Positions 29,881 to 38,189 are shown, numbered from the stretch's first letter. The stretch: DNA of 64,000 bases from Microvirga thermotolerans (GCF_009363855.1 NZ_CP045423.1:2944001-3008000), one strand, 5' to 3'. The notes: a model not told the origin generated them from the sequence alone. Made by a program: numbers and translations.

Positions 29881-31209
29881 TCAGAGCGGCAGGCTCATGA
29901 AGCAGCGCAGGCCCTCGGGGGCGAAGCGCATCTCCAAGAGGCCGTCGAGCTCGTCGCGGATGCTGCGCTCGATCAGGCGCGAGCCGAAGCCGAGGCGCCT
30001 CGGGGGCTCGACGGGCGGGCCGTCCCGCTCCACCCAGTCCACCGCGAGCCGCGTCCGGCCCGCCTCGTCGGGCTCCGCGCGCCAGGAGATGTCGAGCCGC
30101 CCGTGCGGCACCGAGAGCGCGCCGTACTTGGCCGCGTTGGTGGCGAGCTCGTGCAGGGCGAGCCCGAAGCAGAGCGCCTGCTGCGGCTTGAGCCGCACCG
30201 GCTCGCCGGACGCACGGACGCGGTTCTGGTCGAGACCGCCGAAGGGGATCATCTCGGCGTCCAGGATGTCCTCGAGGGAGGCGCTCTCCCACAGCTCGCG
30301 GGTCAGGATGTTGTGGGTGGCGGAGAGCGCCAGGAGCCGCGCCTCGAAGGTGCGGTGGTACGTCTCGGGATCGCCGCTGCCCCGGCGCGTGTGGAGGGCG
30401 AGGGACTGGACCACGGAGAGCGTGTTCTTCACCCGATGGTTCAGCTCCTGCACCAGAAGGGCCTGCCGCTCCTGCGCCCGCTTGCGCTCCGTGATGTCGA
30501 GACAGGCGCCGATCATGAGCGTGGGCTGCCCCTTGGAGTCGCGCATCACCCGGCTGCGGGCATACATCCATCGTACGGTTCCGTCGGGATGGATGGCGCG
30601 GAACTCGTAGTCGGCCGTGTTCCCGGTCTCCACCGCCTCGGTCATGCTGCGGCTGATGAGTTCCTGGTCCTCCGGGTGGACATGGCGGCGGAAGTCCCCG
30701 CGCCGGCGGGGCGCCTCGGCGGGTGCGAGGCCGAAGAGCCTCACGAGGGCCGGGTCCCAATCCACCGCGTCGGTGCGGATGTTCCACCGCCAGGTGCCCG
30801 CTCCGGACGCCTCGAGAGCCGCAACGAGCTTCTCCTGCGCCACGGCGAGCCGCGCGGCCGTGCCGCGCAGGTAGGTCGCCGCCGCCACGGACAGCCCGCC
30901 GCCGAGAAGGTAGAGAGCCAGTTCGGTGAGGGTCGCAGGGCTCGAGGGCGCCAGGTCGTGAACCTGCATCAGGAAGAAGAGCGCGGCCGCAGCGCCCAGG
31001 ACGAGCGCCGTGGCCCCGGCCAAACCTCCTCCGAGCATCGCGGCGACGAGGACGGCCGGATAGAGGATGACGCAGGGAAACTCGCTGCCGAGGAGCGGAT
31101 CCAGGGCGTAGCGCACGCCCATCGCCGCGCCGACCGCCACCAGGGCAACCAGGACGGCGTTCCGGCGCGAAACGGGCTGGAGCGGAGTGAAGTGCGCAAA
31201 CGCAAACAC
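29881..31209 (-). CDS. HWE-family membrane histidine kinase with PAS domain
   Basis: A 442-residue sensor kinase: an N-terminal membrane region of three to four helices (residues 18-115), a PAS domain (about 128-240, ending in CLDITERKRA), then the HWE kinase core with phospho-acceptor H258 in ELNHRVKN, N-box LHELATNAAKYGALS and the DWVERDGP motif (the W and E of the name). Kinases of this type phosphorylate PhyR in the alphaproteobacterial stress response. The GTG start at 31209 follows GAGGG. It lies close to nepR-ecfG, so a role in that pathway is probable. Confidence 0.92.
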   Translation of the reverse strand: MFAFAHFTPLQPVSRRNAVLVALVAVGAAMGVRYALDPLLGSEFPCVILYPAVLVAAMLGGGLAGATALVLGAAAALFFLMQVHDLAPSSPATLTELALYLLGGGLSVAAATYLRGTAARLAVAQEKLVAALEASGAGTWRWNIRTDAVDWDPALVRLFGLAPAEAPRRRGDFRRHVHPEDQELISRSMTEAVETGNTADYEFRAIHPDGTVRWMYARSRVMRDSKGQPTLMIGACLDITERKRAQERQALLVQELNHRVKNTLSVVQSLALHTRRGSGDPETYHRTFEARLLALSATHNILTRELWESASLEDILDAEMIPFGGLDQNRVRASGEPVRLKPQQALCFGLALHELATNAAKYGALSVPHGRLDISWRAEPDEAGRTRLAVDWVERDGPPVEPPRRLGFGSRLIERSIRDELDGLLEMRFAPEGLRCFMSLPL

Positions 31210-31318
31210 GGGACGGCCCTCGGCAATGGGCCGCTATAGCATTGTGGTCTGCGAATTCAATCTGCCCAAACGGAGGGACGGGGGCGGTTACCTTTTCCTG
31301 GAAACCGCCCCGTTCGCG

Positions 31319-31477
31319 TCAGATCCGCCCCATCAACAGCAGGATGATGAAGATGACGAGGATGACCCCGAGAATGCCGCTCGGGCCGTAGCCCCAGTTC
31401 CGGCTGTAGGGCCAGGCGGGCACTGCGCCGATGAGGAGCAGGATGACGATGATGAGGAGAATGGTGCTGGTAGCCAT
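31319..31477 (-). CDS. DUF3309 small membrane peptide
   Basis: A 52-residue peptide, MATSTILLIIVILLLIGAVP at its start, then PAWPYSRNWGYGPSGILG and a second helix ending LLLMGRI. This two-helix layout with an aromatic turn is DUF3309. Related genes are often under general stress control, and an EcfG-like element lies upstream on this strand. Role unknown, probably in the envelope. Confidence 0.85.
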   Translation of the reverse strand: MATSTILLIIVILLLIGAVPAWPYSRNWGYGPSGILGVILVIFIILLLMGRI

Positions 31478-31569
31478 GTGCGGTGTCCTTCACGCTAAGC
31501 CTCGCGCCTTCATGCGTGAGCATTGGGCGCCGAAATTCCCCGTCCGCTCGGCGGGGCCTCCGCGAAGGA

Positions 31570-31594
31570 AACTTGGCGGTAAGGATTAAGTTCC
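31570..31594 (-). promoter_or_regulatory. EcfG-type promoter candidate for the DUF3309 gene
   Basis: On the minus strand GGAAC (31594-31590), 16 bases, AGTT (31573-31570). One base off the CGTT -10 consensus. It faces the DUF3309 gene, about 90 bases away. Confidence 0.5.
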
Positions 31595-31638
31595 CCGCGC
31601 CGTTTTCCACAGGCTTGGAAGGAAATCGCTCCGTGCAG

Positions 31639-31664
31639 GGAACGAAGCGCGCAACAGCGACGTT
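31639..31664 (+). promoter_or_regulatory. EcfG promoter of nepR-ecfG
   Basis: GGAAC at 31639-31643, 17 bases, CGTT at 31661-31664: a full match to the general-stress-response promoter, pointing at nepR. It implies self-amplification of the sigma factor, as known in Methylobacterium and Caulobacter. Confidence 0.8.
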
Positions 31665-31741
31665 GTTCAGCCGGCGATTGGGTGCCGCCATGAGCGCGAC
31701 CCATCTGGGGATCGCTAACCCGCATGGATCAGGATGACCCA

Positions 31742-31966
31742 ATGAATGCAAGAAACCGCAAGGATGACCCATCCGATGAGTTCGAGCCCATCCCGGGCAT
31801 GAAGCGCTCGTCGCCTGCCCTGACCCGCTCCGTCCAGGCCCAGCTCGGCCAGCGCCTGCGCCAGTTCTACGAAACCCTTGCGCTCGGCGAAACGCCCGTT
31901 CCGGAGCGGTTCATCGAGATCATCAATCGCCTCGAACAAAGGATGCCGGAGAAGCAGCAATCATGA
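31742..31966 (+). CDS. nepR: Anti-sigma factor NepR
   Basis: Binds and silences EcfG until phosphorylated PhyR takes it away. The 74-residue protein has the NepR core of two helices: LTRSVQAQLGQRLRQFYETL and VPERFIEIINRLEQ, with a disordered N-terminus. ATG at 31742 has AGGATG upstream; ATG at 31724 would add six residues. The stop overlaps the ecfG start (ATGA). phyR, usually nearby, is not in this window. Confidence 0.92.
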   Translation: MNARNRKDDPSDEFEPIPGMKRSSPALTRSVQAQLGQRLRQFYETLALGETPVPERFIEIINRLEQRMPEKQQS

Positions 31967-32511
31967 GCATTGACGTCACCCTTCGCGATTCCATGCTCAA
32001 GGCGACCCCGAACCTGCGCGCCTTCGCGATCTCCCTCACCAACAACGTGGACCGCGCCGACGATCTGGTGCAGGAGACGCTCATGCGCGCCATCGCGAAC
32101 ATCGACCGGTTCCAGCCGGGGACGAACATGCAGGCGTGGCTCTTCACCATCCTGCGCAACCTGTTCCATTCCGAATACCGCAAGCGCCGGCGGGAGGTGG
32201 AGGACGCTGACGGCAAGTATGCCTCGACGCTCTCGGTCCAGCCGGACCAGATCCCGCACCTCGACTTCGAGGACCTGCAGAAGGCCCTCGCCCGTTTGCC
32301 TCACGACCAGCGCGAGGCGCTGCTTCTGGTCGGCGCGTCGGGCTTCTCCTACGAGCAGGCGGCGGAGATCTGCGGCTGCGCCGTCGGCACCATCAAGAGC
32401 CGCGTCAACCGGGCCCGCAACAGGCTCGCGGAGCTGATGCACTTCACCGACATGGACGAGGATATCGGTCCCGACCGCGTGACCCTCTCGGTCATGGCCG
32501 CGGTCGCCTGA
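31963..32511 (+). CDS. ecfG: General stress response sigma factor EcfG
   Basis: A 182-residue ECF15-type sigma factor. Region 2 includes FAISLTNNVDRADDLVQETL and the RFQPGTNMQAWLFTILRN block (about 50-67), region 4 has the SYEQAAEICGCAVGTIKSRV helix-turn-helix. These match EcfG of Methylobacterium and SigT of Caulobacter. It directs RNA polymerase to GGAAC-N16/17-CGTT promoters, several of which lie in this window, including that of its own operon. Translation is coupled to nepR. Confidence 0.95.
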   Translation: MSIDVTLRDSMLKATPNLRAFAISLTNNVDRADDLVQETLMRAIANIDRFQPGTNMQAWLFTILRNLFHSEYRKRRREVEDADGKYASTLSVQPDQIPHLDFEDLQKALARLPHDQREALLLVGASGFSYEQAAEICGCAVGTIKSRVNRARNRLAELMHFTDMDEDIGPDRVTLSVMAAVA

Positions 32512-32523
32512 CCGGAACGGACC

Positions 32524-32805
32524 TCAGCGGCGGCGGAACTGCTGGCCGCCGCGCTGGGGCGGGCGGGGACCCGTGGGCGCGCTGGAATCCTTGTGACGGA
32601 AGATGAGGCGGCCCTTCTCCAGGTCGTAAGGCGACATCTCGACGGTCACGCGGTCGCCCGCGAGGGTCTTGATGCGGTTCTTCTTCATCTTGCCGGCGGT
32701 GTAGGCAATCACTTCGTGCCCGTTGTCGAGCTGCACGCGATAGCGGGCATCGGGGAGGATTTCGGTCACCAGACCTTCGAATGTGATCAGTTCTTCCTTT
32801 GCCAT
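32524..32805 (-). CDS. infA: Translation initiation factor IF-1
   Basis: Binds the ribosomal A site during initiation. Residues 1-72 are a standard IF-1 OB fold ([20 protein letters not shown], then [16 protein letters not shown] and [13 protein letters not shown]). The protein runs to 93 residues because of a tail rich in Pro, Gln, Gly and Arg ending FRRR, absent from the 72-residue E. coli form. ATG at 32805 follows AAGGA. It lies downstream of cspA on the same strand, behind a terminator. Confidence 0.96.
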   Translation of the reverse strand: MAKEELITFEGLVTEILPDARYRVQLDNGHEVIAYTAGKMKKNRIKTLAGDRVTVEMSPYDLEKGRLIFRHKDSSAPTGPRPPQRGGQQFRRR

Positions 32806-32825
32806 GCAAAGTCCTTCGTCTCGAA

Positions 32826-32856
32826 AAACAAAAAGCCGCTCCGGAGCGGAACGGCT
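32826..32856 (-). terminator. Terminator of cspA
   Basis: On the minus strand CCGCTCC and GGAGCGG form a 14-base palindrome, extended by flanking pairs, followed by CTTTTTG and TTTTTC. It lies about 45 bases after the cspA stop. Confidence 0.75.
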
Positions 32857-32901
32857 GATACGCAGGAGGGCGCGACGGGCACGCCCTCCGACACCGAACC
32901 C

Positions 32902-33111
32902 TTACGAGTTCTGCAGGTTCACTGCAGACGTACGGCCGGTCCGCTGGTCGGTCTGAAGCTCATACGTGATCTTCTGACCTTCGCGAAGACCCCGCATGCC
33001 GGCCCGCTCGAGCGCCGTCGCATGGACGAACACGTCCTTGCCGCCGGCGTCGGGCTGGATGAAGCCGTAGCCCTTAGTTTCATTATACCACTTTACGGTT
33101 CCCGTTTCCAT
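32902..33111 (-). CDS. cspA: Cold-shock protein, CspA family
   Basis: An RNA-binding chaperone of 69 residues: METGTVKWYNETKGYGFIQP carries RNP1 (KGYGFI), and DVFVHATAL carries RNP2. It is a single cold-shock domain with no extension. ATG at 33111 follows AAGGGAT. About 350 bases separate it from the divergent BON gene, room for a structured 5' leader of the kind that controls cold-shock mRNAs; I cannot prove such a leader. Confidence 0.96.
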   Translation of the reverse strand: METGTVKWYNETKGYGFIQPDAGGKDVFVHATALERAGMRGLREGQKITYELQTDQRTGRTSAVNLQNS

Positions 33112-33458
33112 GGGAAATCCCTTTCACTGTCGTTTGCACGTAGGCGGAACGTGGAAAACAGAACCGCCCGCTAGTCGATATTGGTAGAGAGAAGGAACGT
33201 GCGCCCGGCAGTGCCAAAGCGGTGTAGCCCAGTCGTCCGGCCAAATGTCGATGCCGAAATAAGTAGGGGAAGGATAAGGCAATTGCAAGGCATCCCACCC
33301 CTTTGCAACCCCTTTGCACCGCGCCGCTCCCGGCGTCCGGTCCGGTGCAGGGCGCCCTCGGCCCCAGGGAATCCTCTTCGGAACCCTCTTCCGCCCCTGT
33401 CGTTGGCCTGCAAGACCGCCCGTGGCGGCCGGATTTCCAGCACAGGAGGAGGGTTCCC
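33112..33458. other. Divergent intergenic region cspA / BON gene
   Basis: About 350 bases without a gene. The half next to cspA is comparatively AT-rich (33160-33290) and should hold its promoter and leader. The other half holds the EcfG promoter listed separately. I see no further structure. Confidence 0.6.
33380..33404 (+). promoter_or_regulatory. EcfG promoter of the BON-domain gene
   Basis: GGAAC at 33380-33384, 16 bases, CGTT at 33401-33404: a full match to the general-stress-response promoter, about 55 bases before the start codon. Confidence 0.75.
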
Positions 33459-34382
33459 ATGGCCGACGAACGCTATCGCCAGGATCGCTACCGCTACGAT
33501 CCGGACCGGTACCGCGAACGCAGCGGGAGCTGGCGCGGCAGGGACGAGGGATACGGCCCGCGCCGCTCCCAAGGATACTCCCAAGGCTATGACGAGGGCG
33601 CGGGCTATCGCGACCACTGGCGCGAGGACGACGGCTACATCGCCCGCCGCGGCTTCGGCAACCGCTCGGCCGGCTACGACCCCGAGGACCGCTTCGACAC
33701 GGCGCGAGAGCGGGATTTCGGCGATTCCGCGGGGTACGGCAGCGGCGGCTCGGCCCGCGACTGGCGCGACGTGGTCGGAGACGACCGCCGCCGCGGCCTG
33801 TCGGGCTACGGAATCGACTACGGCCGGGACTGGGACGAGCACGGCTACCGCTCCTCCTACGAGGACCGCGACCGTTACGGTTCCGGCTTCTTCGGGCGGG
33901 GCTCGCGCGACTACGGCGAGGAGCGCGGCTTCCTGGAGCGCGCTGGCGACGAGATCAGGTCCTGGTTCGGCGACGAGGAGGCCGACCGGCGCCGGGACAT
34001 GGACGTGCGGCGGGCGGAGCAGCATTTCCGCGGCCGCGGCCCCAAGGGCTACCAGCGCTCGGACGAGCGCATCCGCGAGGACGTGAACGACCGCCTCACC
34101 GACGATCCGCACATCGATGCCTCCGAGATCGAGGTCGGCGTGTCGAACCGGGAGGTGACCCTCAACGGCACCGTGCAGAGCCGGTTCGAGAAGCGCCACG
34201 CCGAGGACATCGCCGAATCCGTCTCGGGCGTGGTCCATGTCCAGAACAACCTGCGCGTCCGGCAGGGGGTGGAGTCCGGCGGCATGGGCGGCCTGTCCTC
34301 CGGAACGGGAACCGTCGGCGGGACGGCCGGTCCCGGCCAGGAGGCGGGCCGGCGGCGGACCCCGAGCACGTCAGGGACCTGA
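33459..34382 (+). CDS. BON-domain protein with SWFGDEEA motif
   Basis: A 307-residue protein. Residues 1-165 are low complexity, rich in Arg, Tyr, Asp and Gly; SWFGDEEA lies at 168-175; one BON domain covers about 203-268 (IREDVNDRLTDDPHID, then VTLNGTV and VVHVQNNLRV). BON domains bind membranes or each other and occur in osmotic-stress proteins such as OsmY. There is no signal peptide. The start follows AGGAGG and an EcfG promoter stands upstream, so it is likely a general-stress protein. Confidence 0.88.
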   Translation: MADERYRQDRYRYDPDRYRERSGSWRGRDEGYGPRRSQGYSQGYDEGAGYRDHWREDDGYIARRGFGNRSAGYDPEDRFDTARERDFGDSAGYGSGGSARDWRDVVGDDRRRGLSGYGIDYGRDWDEHGYRSSYEDRDRYGSGFFGRGSRDYGEERGFLERAGDEIRSWFGDEEADRRRDMDVRRAEQHFRGRGPKGYQRSDERIREDVNDRLTDDPHIDASEIEVGVSNREVTLNGTVQSRFEKRHAEDIAESVSGVVHVQNNLRVRQGVESGGMGGLSSGTGTVGGTAGPGQEAGRRRTPSTSGT

Positions 34383-34527
34383 GCGCAGTCTCGCGCCGCC
34401 CGGGAGCGCCGGAAGACCGTGGCCGGGGCCGGGCCTGCGCCCGGTCCGCCCCGCTCCCGGCGCACTTCCCGCTTGCCTTTCGCCTCGGGGCCTGCGACCC
34501 CATATGTCCAGGGGAGGCTCGGACCAC

Positions 34528-34902
34528 ATGGCAGGAATTTCCGTCACCCTCGACGGCAACAACATTCAGCTCGCCTTTCAGAAGGGCGAGCAATCGACGG
34601 CCGTCGTCATGGACCCCCATGCCGCGCGCTCGCTCGTGAAGGCGCTCGGGCAGCTCCTCGCCGCCATCGGCGAGGGGCCGGACTCCGTGGACGAGGCCGG
34701 CGAGGAGATCCTCGACGTGACCTCGCCCTCGATCGACATCGGCATGGACGAGAACGGTCAGGCCGTCCTGGCGCTGCAGGCGGGGGCCTTTCCCCCCTTC
34801 ATGCTGCGGCTGAAGGACGGCGAGGCCCGGCACATCGCCAACAGCCTTCTCGAGATCCTCAACAGCCCGCGCGACGTGCGCGTGTCCCTGGGCGGTCACT
34901 AG
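34528..34902 (+). CDS. Hypothetical protein, 124 residues
   Basis: A soluble acidic protein: a beta-rich opening (MAGISVTLDGNNIQLAF), a helix with MDPHAARSLVKALGQLLAAI, then DIGMDENGQAVLALQAGAFP and a last helix. No motif known to me. ATG at 34528 is preceded by GGGGAGG at slightly long spacing; ATG at 34504 is in the same frame and possible. Nothing near suggests a role. Confidence 0.65.
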   Translation: MAGISVTLDGNNIQLAFQKGEQSTAVVMDPHAARSLVKALGQLLAAIGEGPDSVDEAGEEILDVTSPSIDIGMDENGQAVLALQAGAFPPFMLRLKDGEARHIANSLLEILNSPRDVRVSLGGH

Positions 34903-34997
34903 CGCTCTCCGGACGTCCTCCGGCACGGCCAAGGAACTTCGTCATCGCCATTCGGTTGTCGAACGCGGGCGGAATGCGCCCCTTGCGGACGAGGCCG

Positions 34998-35813
34998 ATG
35001 ACGGTTCACAACCCGGATTTCACCCCCACCGCCCATGCCGGCGTCCCCATACACGACGCCAAGGCGGAGCCGACGCTGAAATATCCCGAGGCGGAAGCCT
35101 TCTATGCGGAAGCGCTGCGGGAGCTGAACCAGCTCGGCCTCCCCTTCCTTCTCGCCGGCACCTATGCCCTGTCGGCCTATACGGGCATCACCCGCCCGAC
35201 GAAGGATCTCGACATCTTCTGCAAGGCCGGCGACTACACGCGCGTCCTGTCCCACTTCAAGAACCTGGGCTACGCGGTGGAGATCGAGGACGACCGCTGG
35301 CTCGGCAAGGTCTTCAAGGGCCGCTCCTTCTTCGACGTCATCTTCGCCTCGTCCAACGGCACCATGCCGATCAGCGACCAGTGGTTCGAGCACGCGCGGC
35401 AGATCGAGGTGTTCGGCTCGCCCGTGCGCATCGTCGGCCCGACCGAGCTCGTCTGGTCCAAGTGCTTCATCCAGCTCCGGCACCGTTACGACGGGGCGGA
35501 CGTGGCGCACACCATCCTCAAGGCGCACGACCTGATCGACTGGCACCGCCTGCTCGCCTACATGGAGGTGCACTGGGAGGTCCTGCTCATGCACCTCCTG
35601 AACTTTCGCTGGATCTACCCGACCGAGCGGGACAACGTTCCGCGCTGGGTCATGGACGAGCTGCTCGACCGGCTGTCCAAGCAGCTCGACCTGCCGCCGC
35701 CGCAGATGAAGGTGTGCCGCGGGCGCATGTTCTCCCGGGTGGACTACGAAATCGACGTGAAGGAATGGGGCTTCGCCGATGTCGGCGGCGAAGGCGAATG
35801 GCGGAATGACTGA
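34998..35813 (+). CDS. Nucleotidyltransferase-fold protein
   Basis: A 271-residue protein with the minimal nucleotidyltransferase signature: FLLAGTYALSAYTG (the G-T/S turn, about 50-63), then RPTKDLDIF with the metal-binding D-x-D, and a third acidic site in SFFDVIFAS. The C-terminal half is helical and Trp-rich. It belongs with the wide group of proteins that move NMPs onto RNA, protein or drugs; the acceptor is unknown. Its end overlaps the phosphoesterase gene, so the two form a unit. The alternative ATG at 34974 adds eight residues. Confidence 0.78.
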   Translation: MTVHNPDFTPTAHAGVPIHDAKAEPTLKYPEAEAFYAEALRELNQLGLPFLLAGTYALSAYTGITRPTKDLDIFCKAGDYTRVLSHFKNLGYAVEIEDDRWLGKVFKGRSFFDVIFASSNGTMPISDQWFEHARQIEVFGSPVRIVGPTELVWSKCFIQLRHRYDGADVAHTILKAHDLIDWHRLLAYMEVHWEVLLMHLLNFRWIYPTERDNVPRWVMDELLDRLSKQLDLPPPQMKVCRGRMFSRVDYEIDVKEWGFADVGGEGEWRND

Positions 35814-36528
35814 CGAAACGACTCCCCTGAAGGTCGCCGCGATGGGCGACCTCCACGTGCGCGAAGACAACGCCTCGTCCTACCGGGACCTGTTCGCCGA
35901 GATCGCCAAGGAAGCCGACGTGCTCGTGCTCACGGGCGACCTGACGGACCTGGGCAAGCCGCGCGAGGCCGAGATCCTGGCGCAGGACGTGAAGGCCTGC
36001 GCGATCCCGATCGTCGGCGTCCTGGGCAATCACGACTACGAGTGCGGCGCGCCCGACGAGGTGGCGCGCATCCTGCGCGATGCGGGTATGCGCGTCCTCG
36101 ACGGCCAGTCTTGCGAGATCGGCGGCGTCGGCTTCGTCGGCGTGAAGGGCTTTGCGGGCGGCTTCGGCCGCCGCATGCTCGGCTCCTTCGGCGAGCCCGC
36201 CATCAAGCAGTTCGTGAGCGAGGCGATGAACGAGACGCTCAAGCTGGAGAACGCCATGCGCCAGGTGCGCGCCTCGCGCTCCGTCGTGATCCTGCACTAT
36301 GCGCCGATCGTCGAGACCATCGAGAGCGAGCCCCTGGAGATCTATCCCTTCCTCGGCTCCTCGCGCCTCGCCGAGACCATCGACCGCTTCAAGGTCTCCG
36401 CCATCGTGCACGGGCACGCCCATCGCGGCCGCTTCGAGGGTCGCACGCCGGGCGGACAGCCGGTCTACAACGTGGCGAGGCACATCGAGAAGCCGACCGG
36501 CAAGCCCTACGCGATCCTGGAGATCTGA
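35806..36528 (+). CDS. Calcineurin-type metallophosphoesterase
   Basis: A 240-residue two-metal phosphoesterase with all five motifs: GDLHVRE (D-x-H), LTGDLTD, LGNHDYECG, ILHYAPI and HGHAHRG. The compact form resembles class III cyclic-nucleotide or nucleotide phosphodiesterases. Its start overlaps the nucleotidyltransferase gene; ATG at 35779 would lengthen the overlap. The pairing suggests it may remove, or act on products of, whatever the partner adds, but this is inference. Confidence 0.88.
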   Translation: MTDETTPLKVAAMGDLHVREDNASSYRDLFAEIAKEADVLVLTGDLTDLGKPREAEILAQDVKACAIPIVGVLGNHDYECGAPDEVARILRDAGMRVLDGQSCEIGGVGFVGVKGFAGGFGRRMLGSFGEPAIKQFVSEAMNETLKLENAMRQVRASRSVVILHYAPIVETIESEPLEIYPFLGSSRLAETIDRFKVSAIVHGHAHRGRFEGRTPGGQPVYNVARHIEKPTGKPYAILEI

Positions 36529-36550
36529 GCCGGTCCTGCGCGGAGCGGCT

Positions 36551-36718
36551 TCATCGGTCCCGTTCGAGCGTCGCCCCGGCATACTGCGCGTTGAGGAGGT
36601 CGGCCATCATGGCGACGGCCTGCTGCTCGCTCAGGCCCGCCCCGACGCACCGGCCCGACACATAGACGGCCATGGCGGGGCGACCGTCGACGTCCTGCCT
36701 TCGAATCGCAATTTCCAT
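36551..36718 (-). CDS. Small hypothetical protein, 55 residues
   Basis: Reads MEIAIRRQDVDGRPAMAVYV at its start, a beta-hairpin-like opening, then a helix (LSEQQAVAMMADLLNAQYAG). The start codon follows GAGGGAGGTGA, a near-perfect ribosome site, which makes the gene credible. It lies 16 bases after the proline-rich gene on the same strand. Function unknown. Confidence 0.6.
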   Translation of the reverse strand: MEIAIRRQDVDGRPAMAVYVSGRCVGAGLSEQQAVAMMADLLNAQYAGATLERDR

Positions 36719-36734
36719 CGTCACCTCCCTCGCC

Positions 36735-36953
36735 TCAGAAGCGCGTGCCCGGATCGGTGGGATTGCCGGGCAGGTAGTCCGGCTCAGAGCCGGGGCCGGT
36801 CGGGTCCGAGATGCCCGGATCGTTGACCGGATACGGCGTGCGCGGCCCCGTCGGGCCGGTATCGGGCCGCTCGTCGGGCGGCGGAGGCGGAACCTCGTCC
36901 GGGATCCGGCCGCCCGGCGTCGGCTCGCGGGTCGGAGTGCCTGGATTGACCAT
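36735..36953 (-). CDS. Proline-rich disordered protein
   Basis: A 72-residue protein made mainly of Pro, Gly, Asp, Thr and Arg (MVNPGTPTREPTPGG onward, with PPPPPDERPD in the middle). No hydrophobic segment or domain. ATG at 36953 follows AAGGATGAGAG. Composition alone could reflect a GC-rich random frame, but the start site and the gene that follows support it. Confidence 0.5.
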   Translation of the reverse strand: MVNPGTPTREPTPGGRIPDEVPPPPPDERPDTGPTGPRTPYPVNDPGISDPTGPGSEPDYLPGNPTDPGTRF

Positions 36954-37048
36954 TCTCTCATCCTTCGCGGTTTCGGGGCTCAGGGGGTCAACCGAAGCGC
37001 GCGGAGGCGGTTCCGCGGGATCGCGCGGCGTTCGACCGCCGCGCACAT

Positions 37049-37081
37049 GAAAAAGGCGGCCGATGCAATGCCGGCCGCCTT
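37049..37081 (-). terminator. Terminator of the Tim44-like gene
   Basis: On the minus strand GGCGGCCGG, loop of about 7, CGGCCGCC, then TTTTT. It lies 27 bases after the stop of the Tim44-like gene. Confidence 0.8.
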
Positions 37082-37107
37082 GTCTTTTCTCAGAAGGGCA
37101 ATCGCCT

Positions 37108-38109
37108 TCAGGCCTGCTGGATCGCGGAGAGCTTCCACGGGCCGCCCTGGTCGCGGCGGAAGGTCCAGATCTCCGTCGCCTCCACCGGCCGCGCGGGATC
37201 GCCCTCGATCACGCGGCCCGTCGCCTTCTCGGCGGTCACGTCGACCAGCGAGTAGCGCATCGCGACGGTGGCGTAATCCGTGGCGCCCTCGCGCCAGGCT
37301 TCCGCGAGATCGCCCTGGAGCAGCCGCACGTTGGAGACCGTGTTGACCACGCCGCGGGCGGCATTGTCGTTCAGTTCCTCCTGCATGTAGCCCGCCATCT
37401 CGGGCGTCGCGATGGCCCAGAGCCTCGCCACGTCGCCGCGGGAATAGGCCTCCTGCACGTCGATCAGCGAACGCTCGAAGGCGGCATAGTCCCGGTCGCC
37501 GATGCCGACCTCGTCACGCACGCCGGGACGCGCCGCGCCCGCCGGAGCGCCGCCGAGGCCCGCTCCAAGGCCGCCCAGGGCGCCAAGTCCGCGCGAACCC
37601 GCCGGGGGGACGGAGGAGCCGCCATGGACCGTGCGGTCGTAGCCCTGCGGCCCCGCATAGGCCGGCTGCCGGCGGCGGAACCACTTCATGGCCAGCGAGA
37701 CCAGGAACACCACGAGGCCGATCTGGAGCAGGAGCCCCAGGAAGGAGGCGAGGCCCGAGAGGCCGCCGAAGAACCCGTGGCCCATCAGCAGGCCGAACAG
37801 CCCGGCGCCCAGAAGACCTGCCATGAGGCCGGTGCCGAAGCCGAAGCGGCGCGGCTGCGCGGTCGTGGGAGCAGGCATGCCCGGACGGTTGAGGGCCGGC
37901 CCCTGGTTCGGGACCTGCGAGCGCTGGATCGGAGCGGCGGTGCCCGGCGCCGTGTTGGTGCTCGGGGGCGCGTCCCAGGTGCGGGCGCCGCGGGAGCCGA
38001 AACTGTTGCGTCCCCCGCCGACGCGAGCTTCCGCCGCGCTCCCGGCGAAAACGAGGGCGGCCGCGAGCGCCACCATGATGCGGCTGCGGCGAGAGGCGAT
38101 CTTCATCAT
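37108..38109 (-). CDS. Tim44-domain membrane protein
   Basis: A 333-residue protein: a signal or anchor at residues 1-28 (IMVALAAALVFAGSAAEA), a Pro/Gly-rich linker, a glycine-rich hydrophobic region at about 92-145 (GTGLMAGLLGAGLFGLLMGH, then LLLQIGLVVFLVSLAMKWF), and a C-terminal Tim44-like domain (about 195-333, from GDRDYAAFERSLIDVQEAYS). Bacterial Tim44-like proteins are membrane-linked and of uncertain role. Two ATGs are in tandem at the start. Confidence 0.88.
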   Translation of the reverse strand: MMKIASRRSRIMVALAAALVFAGSAAEARVGGGRNSFGSRGARTWDAPPSTNTAPGTAAPIQRSQVPNQGPALNRPGMPAPTTAQPRRFGFGTGLMAGLLGAGLFGLLMGHGFFGGLSGLASFLGLLLQIGLVVFLVSLAMKWFRRRQPAYAGPQGYDRTVHGGSSVPPAGSRGLGALGGLGAGLGGAPAGAARPGVRDEVGIGDRDYAAFERSLIDVQEAYSRGDVARLWAIATPEMAGYMQEELNDNAARGVVNTVSNVRLLQGDLAEAWREGATDYATVAMRYSLVDVTAEKATGRVIEGDPARPVEATEIWTFRRDQGGPWKLSAIQQA

Positions 38110-38189
38110 CGTCGTGCGTCATCCTTCGAGGGGGCGAGATGCCCCATGCCCCTCATATGGGGAACCCTGCCCGGCCTTGGAAGAGCCCG

